A DNA stretch of 14,029 nt from Sphingobacterium sp. (GCA_030146225.1 JASLCA010000376.1:1-14029), one strand, 5' to 3'; positions 1 to 8,310 are shown, counted from the first letter of the stretch. Numbers and translations: made by a program. The notes: generated by a model from the sequence alone, not told the origin.

Positions 1-1235
1 TTTAGCTCTTGCAGCTTGGCTTTCCATTTATCTGGCTGGTTGTCAATAGATATCGCCACAAAGCTAATATTACTATCCTTAAACTTTTCCTCAAGCGCTT
101 TTACATAAGGGGTCATTTTAATACATGGAGCACACCAAGAGGCCCATAGGTCTACAAAAAGGTACTTGCCTTTAAACTTTTCTAGGCTAATCCAATTCCC
201 ACTGGTATCTTGAATATTAACTAATGGCCAATGGGCACCGACTAGCGTGTATTTTAGGTTTTCAAAGCTCGTAATTAGCGTGTTTTGGGTTTCCGTAGCC
301 GTAGCTTTTTTAGCTAATAAGCTAAAGTGTTCTACATCCTTTTCAAAGTCACTGCCAATCCTATAGCCACTTATGTATTGCGCTAAGAGGCGTTCTATAA
401 TAAGGTTCTTCGTACTAGGCTTGTTTGTTTTGTGGTTAAGCAGTTCTATCTGTGCTTCGAGCTGTTCTAAAGACTTTCTGCGGCTGTATGGCTTTAAACC
501 AATTGCGATGTCTAAGCTATTGATAAGATTGCTAGGAGCTTCGTAAAAGCTCGTAAAGAGTTTATGGTTAAAATACGAAGAAGCCTCTTCAGGGAGCGTA
601 TAGAAAGCGCTGTCCTGCGTGCTAATCTTGTATTCCATTCCAAAGCGATATAGATTGGAGATATACAGGTTGTAGCCTTGCATCATGAGGTATTCTTTTA
701 CCGGAATTTCTAAGCCGTCAGTAGTTGCGGCTTGCTCTGCAAGATTAAGTAGCTTAGAAAGGCTTTTCTTTAATTCGGGTAACTCAACCTTTGTGCGATA
801 AAGTGATGCAAGCTCCTGTGCAGACTTTTCGTTCAGGCGCAACAAGGCCCTGTTGTTACTATCAGTTGTTTTTTCGTAAAGAGCTGTCAATCCCATCCGC
901 TCCTTTCCTATAAAGTTTAGAGTAAGCTTTTTCTTTGGTTTCAAATAGAGCGTATAGTTGTAATTGGCTCGGTTTCCGTCCGGGCTTATGACGATAATGC
1001 TCATATTGAAAAAGTTCGCTTTAGACAATGGGGCTTTAATTTTAAAGCTGTTTTTTGTTCCAGTAGATGTCTGCCACTGTGCTCCTTTCTCCAATACCGA
1101 TTCAGGATTGATTTCTTTTAGAAAAATCTCGTAACGATTACCATTAGTATTACTAAAGGTTCCTGTTAGTGAGAGTTGGGCAGATGTACATTTTGTTAAA
1201 CAGGCGAAAGTAAAGAGGAGAAATAGATGTTTCAT
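1..1235 (-). CDS. TlpA-like thioredoxin-fold protein, C-terminal end outside window
   Basis: This is a probable periplasmic thiol-disulfide protein of the TlpA/ResA class. The open frame starts at the ATG at 1235-1233 and runs off the left edge after 411 codons. Residues 1-19 (MKHLFLLFTFACLTKCTSA) read as a Sec signal peptide with cleavage before Gln20; no acceptable lipobox is seen. Residues about 20-330 form a long N-terminal region rich in Lys, Leu and Tyr, as in Bacteroidota TlpA proteins carrying an extra domain before the thioredoxin fold. The redox centre is WASWCAPC, with Cys368 and Cys371 (codons at 123-134). The last visible residues (VAISIDNQPDKWKAKLQEL) match the segment that follows the first helix of the fold; the cis-proline part lies outside. 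It is the last visible gene of the sigma-FecR-SusC-SusD operon, 56 nt after susD. Oxidoreductase class is secure; its partner is unknown. It may reduce or oxidise proteins of this system, which is inference. Confidence 0.88.
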   Translation of the reverse strand, partial: MKHLFLLFTFACLTKCTSAQLSLTGTFSNTNGNRYEIFLKEINPESVLEKGAQWQTSTGTKNSFKIKAPLSKANFFNMSIIVISPDGNRANYNYTLYLKPKKKLTLNFIGKERMGLTALYEKTTDSNNRALLRLNEKSAQELASLYRTKVELPELKKSLSKLLNLAEQAATTDGLEIPVKEYLMMQGYNLYISNLYRFGMEYKISTQDSAFYTLPEEASSYFNHKLFTSFYEAPSNLINSLDIAIGLKPYSRRKSLEQLEAQIELLNHKTNKPSTKNLIIERLLAQYISGYRIGSDFEKDVEHFSLLAKKATATETQNTLITSFENLKYTLVGAHWPLVNIQDTSGNWISLEKFKGKYLFVDLWASWCAPCIKMTPYVKALEEKFKDSNISFVAISIDNQPDKWKAKLQEL

Positions 1236-1250
1236 AGCTGGCGTTATAAT

Positions 1251-1282
1251 ATATCCATGGGAAGGCATATTCCCATGGATAT
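1251..1282 (-). promoter_or_regulatory. Perfect 13-bp hairpin between susD-like gene and thioredoxin gene
   Basis: ATATCCATGGGAA (1251-1263) and TTCCCATGGATAT (1270-1282) are exact reverse complements around a 6-nt loop. The hairpin begins 9 nt after the SusD stop codon and ends 15 nt before the thioredoxin start codon. In the direction of the operon it is preceded by an A/T run and followed by ATTATAA rather than a U tract, so it is not a canonical terminator on that strand. On the plus strand it is followed by T6, but no plus-strand gene ends here. It most likely protects the 3' end of the SusC/SusD message or reduces read-through or translation of the downstream gene; this role is inferred. 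Confidence 0.7.
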
Positions 1283-1291
1283 TTTTTAGGA

Positions 1292-2686
1292 TTAACGTGG
1301 GTTTTGGATAAGGTTTGCGTTTAAGCTAATAACTTTGGGAGCAATAGGGAATACCAATCTGGGATCATTTGCTTTGATTTCAACTTTTCCGTGCTTAAAG
1401 GGCATTTCTCTGCCTTCTAAATTCAAACGTTTTATGTCTGCTAGTCGCAAGCCTGTAAAAGCAAGTTCAATACGTCTTTCCTGAAGTATTTTTTCTAATG
1501 CTTCCTCCTTGCTGCCTGCTGTTAGCACTATATAATGACTTTTTTCAAAGCGTTTTTGGCGGAGGTCATTTAGATCTTTCATGGCTATAGAAGTCTTGCT
1601 CAGCCTAGCGTTAGCCTCTGCTCGGGTTAATAAAAGCTCTTGGGTGGTAATTCCACCATTATTATAATCATAAGCTGGTTTATTTTCTAATACCCCAAGG
1701 CCTAATAGGGGCTTCCCATAGTAATCCTTGTCGGTGGTTCCGAAGACCTTTCTTAAATCCCCAAGTTGAAAAGCCTCAGCTAAATCCTCACTTATCATAA
1801 AGTTGTAATTAAAAGCTGTTGCCTTAATAAAGTACTTTAGAAAGACCATATGTCTTTTGTCCACGGATGCAGCAGGGTAACCTGATACTTGAGAGGCAGC
1901 ATGATTATTGGGGTTGCTATGTTTGAAATCATTGTAGTCATAGACAAATGATTGCAAGGCTAATGCTTTATCGGCATAGTCAGCAGCTTTCTCCCACTCC
2001 CGCTGATAAAGATACATACGGGCTAAGGTCCCAAAGGCTGCGGCCTTGCTTGGTCGATAGGAATAACTCGCTTTTTCAGGCAATAAATCGATTGCTGCCA
2101 GCAAGTCTTTTTCTATTTGTTGATAGACCTCCTGGATGCTACTACGTTTTAATCGGGCATCGATATCTGGCTTCAATGGCAATGGAATCCCGAGTTCAGG
2201 ATGGATGGGAGATCCAAAATGTTCTGCATATTGATTCACAAGGATAAGGTTGGTAAAGGCGCGATGTACCAGGGCCTCTCCCATGAGTTGATTGCTCAGC
2301 TTTGGATTATCCTCGGTATTTATTTTTAGTCCCTCTATTACGGTATTAAAAATATAGATTGCACTGTAAGCATAATTCCAATCCTCATCGTTTTCGGTAA
2401 TATCATAATGCTCTGCTGTGAAGTCATATGCATTAACTGCAGATCGGCCTGCCCAATCTATGGCCGCACTACGCAGGGATTCTGGAAGTTGAATCTCATC
2501 GGTCGCAAAAAATATATTATTGGAGGTACGGGTAACTTTGATGGGGTTGCTCATCAAAGCCTGATAATCCTGTAGCTTACTCGGAATAACCACTCCCTTT
2601 GGCATTTCATCTAGGAATTTGTTGCAGGAGCTCGTCAGGAGCCCTGCTGATAAACATGTATATAGTGCTAATGCTTTTAATTTCAT
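1292..2686 (-). CDS. SusD/RagB-family outer-membrane nutrient-binding lipoprotein
   Basis: This is a surface lipoprotein that caps a SusC transporter and binds the nutrient before import. The N-terminus is a lipoprotein signal: a hydrophobic stretch followed by LLTSSC, so Cys21 would be lipidated, and CNKFLDEMPKG is the usual SusD opening. TPR-like helices are visible at about residues 135-159 (GEALVHRAFTNLILVNQYAEHFG region) and 213-243 (RPSKAAAFGTLARMYLYQ, then EWEKAADYADKAL). Conserved C-terminal SusD motifs are LLLTRAEANARL (351-362), ERRIELAFTGLRLADIKR (403-420) and the closing NLIQNPR. At 464 residues it is shorter than classical starch-type SusD (over 500), a size common in small RagB-like members. 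It starts 10 nt after the SusC stop codon, so the two are surely co-transcribed. Family assignment is firm; the ligand cannot be read from the sequence. Confidence 0.95.
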   Translation of the reverse strand: MKLKALALYTCLSAGLLTSSCNKFLDEMPKGVVIPSKLQDYQALMSNPIKVTRTSNNIFFATDEIQLPESLRSAAIDWAGRSAVNAYDFTAEHYDITENDEDWNYAYSAIYIFNTVIEGLKINTEDNPKLSNQLMGEALVHRAFTNLILVNQYAEHFGSPIHPELGIPLPLKPDIDARLKRSSIQEVYQQIEKDLLAAIDLLPEKASYSYRPSKAAAFGTLARMYLYQREWEKAADYADKALALQSFVYDYNDFKHSNPNNHAASQVSGYPAASVDKRHMVFLKYFIKATAFNYNFMISEDLAEAFQLGDLRKVFGTTDKDYYGKPLLGLGVLENKPAYDYNNGGITTQELLLTRAEANARLSKTSIAMKDLNDLRQKRFEKSHYIVLTAGSKEEALEKILQERRIELAFTGLRLADIKRLNLEGREMPFKHGKVEIKANDPRLVFPIAPKVISLNANLIQNPR

Positions 2687-2696
2687 CGCTGCAAGT

Positions 2697-5600
2697 TTAG
2701 AATTTTAGGTTTAAGGAGAAGACATAGTTTTTAGGCATAGGTAATGCGATATCACCTGTACTGGCATTTACATAGTCTGGGTCGCTCCCTTGCTTGTTGG
2801 CTGTCCACAGTAGAAAGTTATTGGCTTGGCCGGTTATATTGGCATCGGTAAAAAACTTGCCCAGATATTTTTTGGGGAGTTGATATGCCAATGTCACCGA
2901 GCGTAAGCGAATAAATGAGGCATTATCATCCCACACATCTGCCTTACGGTAGTAATCCGTCCATCTGCTGTCTACAGAAGCGGTATTGAAAGTGCGCGGA
3001 ACATTGGTGAAGGCCTCGTCTCCTGCTTCTTGCCAGCGGTTCGCGATATCGCTCGTTATACGGGCATACATATCCATTCTCGAGGTACTTTGACGCATTT
3101 TATGGCCCATCTTAAAGGTGAATTGCGGAGAAAAGGTAAAGCCTTTGTAGCTCATATTGATCATTGTTCCGCCGTAAATCGGAGGATCCATCGTTCCTAC
3201 ATACTTGAGGGCATCAACATTGTTCATGCGGGGTGCTGACCAGCTAATCACTTTATTATCCACATCATAGATTTGTGGCTCCCCTTTGTCGGATAGACCC
3301 GCAGACCTGTAGCTGTATAGGTAGCTTAAGGGTAAGCCTGCAACGGCTGTAGATCCTGTGATATAGGCGGTGGCTGTTTTATTTGGCGTAAGCACTTCGG
3401 TCACTTTATTTTTATTATAGCCAAAGTTGAAGTCCATGCTGAGTTGAAATGCGGCTTGTATAAGCTTAGCATTTAGATTGAATTCCACACCATTGTTTTT
3501 CATAATGGCTGTATTCTTTTCTGCACTTAGGAATCCTGTGGTTGGATCTAGAATGCTATTCCCTAATAAGTCATAGCTTTTGCGGAAATAGTAATCTACT
3601 GAACCGCTTAAACGATAATTTAAAACAGTAAAGTCTATTCCAAAGTTGCTTGTCTCTGTCTTCTCTGGGCGTAGGTATTGGTTTTCAGGATTTGTGAAGG
3701 TTAACATATTTTCCTGCGTATTGAAATTCTTCCCCGTACTAGCTATTGGATAGGGACTTGAATTACCAATATTTCCGTTAATGCCGTAGGTGCTGCGCAA
3801 GGTCAGTCGATTTATAAAGTCAATCTCTTGGATAAAATCTTCCTTTCCCATATTCCAGCTCAATCCAGCACTCCAGAGGGGTCTGTAACGGTATTTTGGA
3901 TCTGTCCCAAATAAGTTTGACTGATCAGTACGGACGCTGGCCGAAAGTGTATACTTTGCTTTATAGGTATGCGCTGCATTAGCAAAAATTGAAAAGAAAC
4001 GGCGATCTGTTTCTGCAAAATTGGGATACCAGGTATAACTACTGTAGTTTCCGAGGGCATTCATATTGGAAACTGCAAGTGATGCGGCATCTAAGTGGTC
4101 CACAGTTAAAGATTGTGGGTTATAATTGTAATAACGTTCGGCATTACTGGAGCGATAATTCTTGCGTACTTCCAGCCCTGCGATAGCTGTAAGCTCATGG
4201 TCAGGCCCAAATTTTTGGTCCAGATTTACCGCATTTCGGAATGTCCAGTTTTGTTGCCTATCTTTTTGCTTGTCAAAGATAGGTCCTCTTGGGAATTTGT
4301 CTATATAGCTATTCTTTGCCGAATCAAAGACGCGCCATTGGTTCGTTAAGTTGCGCACATAATAGCTCTCCAAGCTTTGTAGGTTGTCTGTTTGGGCCAA
4401 GCGTAACTCCGTTTGGTACTGGGAGGTGAAATGTATACCTTGACTAATTTTATAATCTAGATTTAAATTTATACGGGAAGCAAAGGTTTTGGTCTGATTA
4501 TCTGTGGCACGCATATCTTGCAAGGGGTTTTGATTCCAATTCAGATATCCTCGATCATAATACCCCTGTTGTAGGTGTTCAGATAGCATACTGCCATGTG
4601 AGGCGTAGTTTCCTTGCTCATCCACTAGCATGTTGTAGGGTCTGCCATCAATAAAGCTATACCCAGCATTGGGTTGCTTGCTGTTATTGTAGGTTGAATT
4701 TACGCCTAAAGAAAGCGCCAATTTTGGGAGCAGCTGTAGGGTGTTTTTAACATTTAGGTTAAAGTTGTCATTTTTATTATCCTGTAGGGATGTCAATTGA
4801 TTGGTATAGAAGGAGGAGACATAATATTGATATTTGTCGGCACCACCGCGTACACTGAGATTTATTTGTTTTTGTACGGCTTTTCTATAGATCAAGTCTT
4901 GTTGTGATAGCGCGTCATAGCCCCTTAGAATACCTAAGCCATCTTCCAGCTGTTGATCATTAATTAGTCCTTTGTATTTCTTGTAGTACAACTCTCCAAC
5001 TTTAGAGTAGGGGGTTTTGTCTGCATTTGCAAAATTGACCCATCCTTTTCTCAAAGTTTCTGTCTCAAAGTCAATGTACTGACTGCTATTGGCTGGACGT
5101 TGACTTGAAAAGTCTGGAGCTTCATCCATGCTGAGATTGGCCGTAACATCAAAAATCGCCTTTCCATTGGTCGAGCCGCCATTTTTGGTATTGATAACAA
5201 CCACTCCATTAGAAGCCCGCACACCCCAAATAGAGGCTGCTGCAGCGTCTTTTAGTACAGTAATATTTTGGATATCATTGGGGTTGATGGTGTAGTTCCC
5301 ATTTTCTATAGGAAAGCCATCTACAACGATTAAGACATCTCGAGTCGCTGTTTTTATAGAAGAAACGCCTCTAATCTGTAGGGAGCCGGTGGGCCCTACC
5401 AGCAATCCCGGGACAAGCCCTTCTAAGCCTTTGGCAAAGTTGCTTGCGCCTAGATTGGTGACTTTTAGCTGTTTTTCGTCTACAAAACTAAAGGAGCCTG
5501 TAGCCCGCTCTTTCGGAAGTTTTTGATAGCCAGTTGACACGACAACATTGACCTCTTCAAGTTGGGTATCTTTTTGGACTAACTGTATGTTAATAAAACC

Positions 5601-6233
5601 AGGGCTTTGATTTGTGACAATCTCTTGGCTTTCGTAGCCTAGGTAAGAGACTTTTAAAGTAGCCCCTTTTTGACTGTTGCTAAGTTTAAAAGTACCATCG
5701 GCCTCTGTGGCAGTTTTATTATTCGTCCCCTTTTCACTAATTAATACAGCCGGCATTGGTTCATTCTTTTGGTTCACCACGCGACCTATAAGGGGCTGTT
5801 GCTGTGCATGCCTAGGTGTGGGCTCAAGACGGGCAGCTGCTGCCGTAGGCGGATGAATTAAGATAACCTGCTCTTTGGATATGGAATACGCAAAGGGTTG
5901 ATTTTTCATAAGGTGCTGCATCACCTCTTCTAGCTCCATGTCCTTTACTTGAATAGATACAGGTGAAGCATTCTTGAGTAAATCTACGTTGTATAACAGC
6001 TGATAGCCGCTCTGTTTTCGAATATCCTGAAGCACCTGTCCCAAGGGAGCATTACTTTTAGCAAGGGTAATCTTTTGTGCATAAGCAGTTAGCACAGTGG
6101 CTTGCATGGTGGATATGGCTAAAATCGAAGCAAGGATTTTAGCGCTGATGGAATTCTCGGGTCGGATAAAGTTTGGGGCCTTCCGAATTAGCTTCAGGAA
6201 GAAATCCTGCTTACCCAAATAAACTTGTTTCAT
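2697..6233 (-). CDS. SusC/RagA TonB-dependent outer-membrane transporter with STN signalling domain
   Basis: A 1178-residue TonB-dependent importer with a sensory N-terminus. In order: a long n-region and a hydrophobic core (residues 31-50) ending at TAYAQ, so cleavage is near residue 53; an STN (secretin/TonB short N-terminal) domain at about 54-127; a carboxypeptidase-regulatory-like beta domain at about 147-220 (LIGRVVNQKNEPMPAV, then DGTFKLSN); the EEVNVVVSTGYQKLPKERAT segment that leads into the plug; the plug (about 237-352), with VLIVVDGFPIE and ITVLKDAAAASIWGVRASNG; then a 22-strand-type barrel ending in NYVFSLNLKF with a terminal Phe. The STN domain is what distinguishes signalling transporters; it should contact the periplasmic part of the FecR protein encoded just upstream (70-nt gap). 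The start at 6233 keeps the signal peptide intact. There are no internal stops or frameshifts. Substrate unknown: no degradative enzyme is nearby, so siderophore, peptide, glycan or other small ligands all remain possible. Confidence 0.96.
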   Translation of the reverse strand: MKQVYLGKQDFFLKLIRKAPNFIRPENSISAKILASILAISTMQATVLTAYAQKITLAKSNAPLGQVLQDIRKQSGYQLLYNVDLLKNASPVSIQVKDMELEEVMQHLMKNQPFAYSISKEQVILIHPPTAAAARLEPTPRHAQQQPLIGRVVNQKNEPMPAVLISEKGTNNKTATEADGTFKLSNSQKGATLKVSYLGYESQEIVTNQSPGFINIQLVQKDTQLEEVNVVVSTGYQKLPKERATGSFSFVDEKQLKVTNLGASNFAKGLEGLVPGLLVGPTGSLQIRGVSSIKTATRDVLIVVDGFPIENGNYTINPNDIQNITVLKDAAAASIWGVRASNGVVVINTKNGGSTNGKAIFDVTANLSMDEAPDFSSQRPANSSQYIDFETETLRKGWVNFANADKTPYSKVGELYYKKYKGLINDQQLEDGLGILRGYDALSQQDLIYRKAVQKQINLSVRGGADKYQYYVSSFYTNQLTSLQDNKNDNFNLNVKNTLQLLPKLALSLGVNSTYNNSKQPNAGYSFIDGRPYNMLVDEQGNYASHGSMLSEHLQQGYYDRGYLNWNQNPLQDMRATDNQTKTFASRINLNLDYKISQGIHFTSQYQTELRLAQTDNLQSLESYYVRNLTNQWRVFDSAKNSYIDKFPRGPIFDKQKDRQQNWTFRNAVNLDQKFGPDHELTAIAGLEVRKNYRSSNAERYYNYNPQSLTVDHLDAASLAVSNMNALGNYSSYTWYPNFAETDRRFFSIFANAAHTYKAKYTLSASVRTDQSNLFGTDPKYRYRPLWSAGLSWNMGKEDFIQEIDFINRLTLRSTYGINGNIGNSSPYPIASTGKNFNTQENMLTFTNPENQYLRPEKTETSNFGIDFTVLNYRLSGSVDYYFRKSYDLLGNSILDPTTGFLSAEKNTAIMKNNGVEFNLNAKLIQAAFQLSMDFNFGYNKNKVTEVLTPNKTATAYITGSTAVAGLPLSYLYSYRSAGLSDKGEPQIYDVDNKVISWSAPRMNNVDALKYVGTMDPPIYGGTMINMSYKGFTFSPQFTFKMGHKMRQSTSRMDMYARITSDIANRWQEAGDEAFTNVPRTFNTASVDSRWTDYYRKADVWDDNASFIRLRSVTLAYQLPKKYLGKFFTDANITGQANNFLLWTANKQGSDPDYVNASTGDIALPMPKNYVFSLNLKF

Positions 6234-6303
6234 AAAAAGTTGTTATGGTTATTAATAAGGTTTTGACTATGTTTTGCTGTGGAGGAGATTTGGTTAAATA
6301 AAC

Positions 6304-7455
6304 CTACTTTACGATTGCGCGTAAGGAGTCCTTTTCCAGTTTGAATTGAATGTTTCCGGTAAGCTCTAATAGATTTATAACCTTGGCAAGGCTCACATTC
6401 TTCGCGATTGTACCATTGTAGCGGGTATTCGGAATATTCTTATAATCCACTTTAATATTGTACCAGCGTTGAAGTTGACGAATAATGCTATGCAGGCTTT
6501 CATCATTGAATGAAAAGTTTCCATTTGTCCACTCAATCTCTTGTTGCGTATTTAGAGACGCGATTACTTGTTTGCTTTCCGCAATTATAGACTGTTGTCC
6601 GGGTTGAAGAGTTATTTCCCGGTCCGTTACTTTGTCCTTAAATCGAATCTTAACAGCGCCCTCTAGAAGCGTAGTCTTGGTGATGGACTCATTGTCAAAT
6701 GCCTGTAGATTAAAGCGCGTGCCTAGAACTTGTAGCTCTTGATTCTTGGTTTTTACTATAAAAGGCTGTTGTTTATTGTGCTCAACCTCAAAGTATGCTT
6801 CTCCTGTCAAGGTTATCTCACGTGTTTTTTTTCCCTTAAAGCTACTGGGAAAGAGGAGTTTTGAACAGGAGTTTAACCAGATACGGGATCCATCTTCGAG
6901 TACAACCTGATAGAAGCCTCCTGCGAAGGTTTGAATACGGTTAAGGTCTGTTTGTTGCCATACCATAGCCTTGGCCAACGGCTTTTCAATAAATTGAAAA
7001 GGATTATTATTATGATTGTAGCGAATCCCTGGGCTAGCGATTGCCTCCTGAATGGTCTTTCCAGTAGTCATGCTTTCTAGGTTGAAGTGACTCCCATTGG
7101 CCAAGGTCAGATTAACCTGTGAGGCAAGCGGTTGAATAGCCGAAAAGCTTGTGTTCTCGGTCTGGGGACGATTGTTTTGAATGCGCATAATTGCATAGCC
7201 TGCGACCAGCATACTCCCGATTACACATGCTGCCAGTAGCATGCTGGGTTTCCTATTTTGTTTTATTTCAGCCGCTCGCTGTATTTGTTTCCAGGCTTGA
7301 TAACTGCTTTTTTCAATAACTTGCTGGGCTGGAGCCGCGTCTTTGTCGGGCAGCTGGTTGTACCAGGCCTCTATTAAAGCAATTTCATCCACATCTGCCT
7401 TCCCGCTTACGTAATTGTCTAAAATCGTTTTTGCCTGTTTATTGTTTTTGTTCAT
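6304..7455 (-). CDS. FecR-family anti-sigma factor / sigma regulator (FecR + DUF4974)
   Basis: This is an inner-membrane protein that holds or activates the ECF sigma factor in response to the outer-membrane transporter. The cytoplasmic N-terminal part (about 1-68) contains the usual LDNYVSGKADVDEIALIEAWY segment. A single membrane helix lies at about 71-91 (SMLLAACVIGSMLVAGYAIM). The periplasmic FecR domain covers about 175-275: VVLEDGSRIWLNSCSKLLFP, then LTGEAYFEV and VLGTRFNL, all typical. The C-terminal DUF4974 domain (about 315-382) has FNDESLHSIIRQLQRWYNI and a final FKLEKDSLRAIVK. Length (383) is normal. It lies 76 nt downstream of the sigma gene and 70 nt upstream of the transporter gene, the standard order for cell-surface signalling loci. 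The family call is firm; whether it inhibits or activates its sigma is not visible. Confidence 0.94.
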   Translation of the reverse strand: MNKNNKQAKTILDNYVSGKADVDEIALIEAWYNQLPDKDAAPAQQVIEKSSYQAWKQIQRAAEIKQNRKPSMLLAACVIGSMLVAGYAIMRIQNNRPQTENTSFSAIQPLASQVNLTLANGSHFNLESMTTGKTIQEAIASPGIRYNHNNNPFQFIEKPLAKAMVWQQTDLNRIQTFAGGFYQVVLEDGSRIWLNSCSKLLFPSSFKGKKTREITLTGEAYFEVEHNKQQPFIVKTKNQELQVLGTRFNLQAFDNESITKTTLLEGAVKIRFKDKVTDREITLQPGQQSIIAESKQVIASLNTQQEIEWTNGNFSFNDESLHSIIRQLQRWYNIKVDYKNIPNTRYNGTIAKNVSLAKVINLLELTGNIQFKLEKDSLRAIVK

Positions 7456-7531
7456 AGCGGGGTCTTTACCAATTGCTTAATAGATAAGTCAATCAGAAGG
7501 CAGGTATGGGGTATAGAAAATAAAAAAAAGA

Positions 7532-8110
7532 TTAGAATTTTAATAAAAACAGGAGGTAGGTAAATAGGCCCAGCCTTTTACGTAAGATACGTAAGGCATT
7601 TTTGACCTGTGTGCGCACGGTTTGTTCTGACAAATCTAGTTTTTCTGCGATCTCTTTGTGGCTGAGTTGTTCAAATCTACTGAGCATAAAGATTCTACGC
7701 ATGGCCGGAGGTAGGGCTTGGATTTCTTTTTCTATGCAGGCCTGTAATTGTTTCTCCCGAATTAGGTGGTCTGCTTCTATGCGATCTGTTTCTAAAAAGT
7801 TAGCGAGGGAATCAAGATAGGCTTGCGCATGCTTCTGTTTGGACAGTACATTAATAACCTTGTAGCGAATGGCGGCATATAGGTAGGCCGAAAGCGGACT
7901 CTCAAGCTTGAGCATACTTCGATTTTTCCAAAGGGAAACAAATATATCCTGTACGATATCCTGTGCGACTTCACTATCGCCTAATTTTCGATGTGCATGA
8001 ACATAGAGTAATCCATAAAAGCGAGCGTAAATCTCTTCAAAAGCATTTCTATTGTCTTCCTGTACGAGTAAGAGCAGCTCTAAATCGCTACATGTATTGT
8101 ACTTTACCAT
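7532..8110 (-). CDS. ECF RNA polymerase sigma factor, Bacteroides family (FecI-like)
   Basis: This sigma-70 family ECF factor probably transcribes its own operon when the SusC/FecR pair signals. Region 2 spans about residues 23-92, with AFEEIYARFYGLLYVHAHR and the core-binding/-10 helices DSEVAQDIVQDIFVSLWKNR. Region 4 spans about 126-178: IQALPPAMRRIFMLSRFEQ, then a helix-turn-helix SHKEIAEKLDLSEQTVRTQV. There is no region 3 or extra C-terminal sensor domain. The protein ends in a strongly hydrophobic tail, LGLFTYLLFLLKF (180-192), a trait often seen in Bacteroidota members next to FecR. Size (192) is normal. The ATG at 8110 gives a complete region 1/2 and lies just 10 nt after a TACCTTTG -7 box. 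It is the first gene of the probable five-gene operon. Confidence 0.95.
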   Translation of the reverse strand: MVKYNTCSDLELLLLVQEDNRNAFEEIYARFYGLLYVHAHRKLGDSEVAQDIVQDIFVSLWKNRSMLKLESPLSAYLYAAIRYKVINVLSKQKHAQAYLDSLANFLETDRIEADHLIREKQLQACIEKEIQALPPAMRRIFMLSRFEQLSHKEIAEKLDLSEQTVRTQVKNALRILRKRLGLFTYLLFLLKF

Positions 8111-8120
8111 TCTTAGGGGG

Positions 8121-8128
8121 CAAAGGTA
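8121..8128 (-). promoter_or_regulatory. Probable -7 box (TACCTTTG) of the sigma operon
   Basis: On the minus strand 8128-8121 reads TACCTTTG, an exact match to the Bacteroidota -7 consensus TAnnTTTG. The nearest TTG that could serve as the -33 element is at 8146-8144, 15 nt away, somewhat closer than usual. The box ends 10 nt before the sigma ATG, so the transcript would have a leader of only a few bases. No similar box is seen in the gaps before fecR, susC, susD or the thioredoxin gene, which supports a single transcription unit. Start site not determined. Confidence 0.5.
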
Positions 8129-8310
8129 TTAAAATTCTTAATACAAGGCCGTGTTTGATGAAAATATGGCAAAGCAACTCGGGATTGAGTTTATTCAATT
8201 GTAGAACTAAATTAAACTTGAAAAAGGGTCTTCTTGGCTAGCTCCTAGTAGACCGGATCATAAAAACCTCCTGTATTAAACAGCGATTAGCCAAGCAATA
8301 ATACAACAAT
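8129..8310. other. Non-coding gap with nested inverted repeats
   Basis: There is no credible gene between the sigma promoter and the mscS terminator. The segment holds an 8-bp inverted repeat, CTTGGCTA (8233-8240) and TAGCCAAG (8288-8295), enclosing a small hairpin CTGT-ATTAA-ACAG (8271-8283). Overlapping the left arm is GGTCT/AGACC (8227-8253), which would compete with it. These could be the end of a structured RNA or operator sites; I cannot assign a function. It is not a tRNA: the enclosed length and arms do not fit and there is no T-loop. Confidence 0.35.

Noticed and set aside
1283..1288. T6 run after the 1251-1282 hairpin as a plus-strand terminator
   Set aside because: No plus-strand gene lies upstream of it in this window, so a terminator role on that strand has no target.
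1948..2247. Plus-strand 99-codon open frame inside the susD-like gene, and similar short frames inside susC, fecR, sigma, mscS and S41 genes
   Set aside because: All are shadows of the real coding strand with no family features.
6249..6258. TTATTAATAA palindrome in the fecR-susC gap
   Set aside because: A 10-bp pure A/T palindrome is expected by chance in AT-rich intergenic DNA.
8234..8294. TTGGCTA ... TAGCCAA looks like the acceptor stem of a tRNA
   Set aside because: The enclosed length is only about 61 nt, there is no T-loop sequence, no proper anticodon arm and no conserved D-loop bases.
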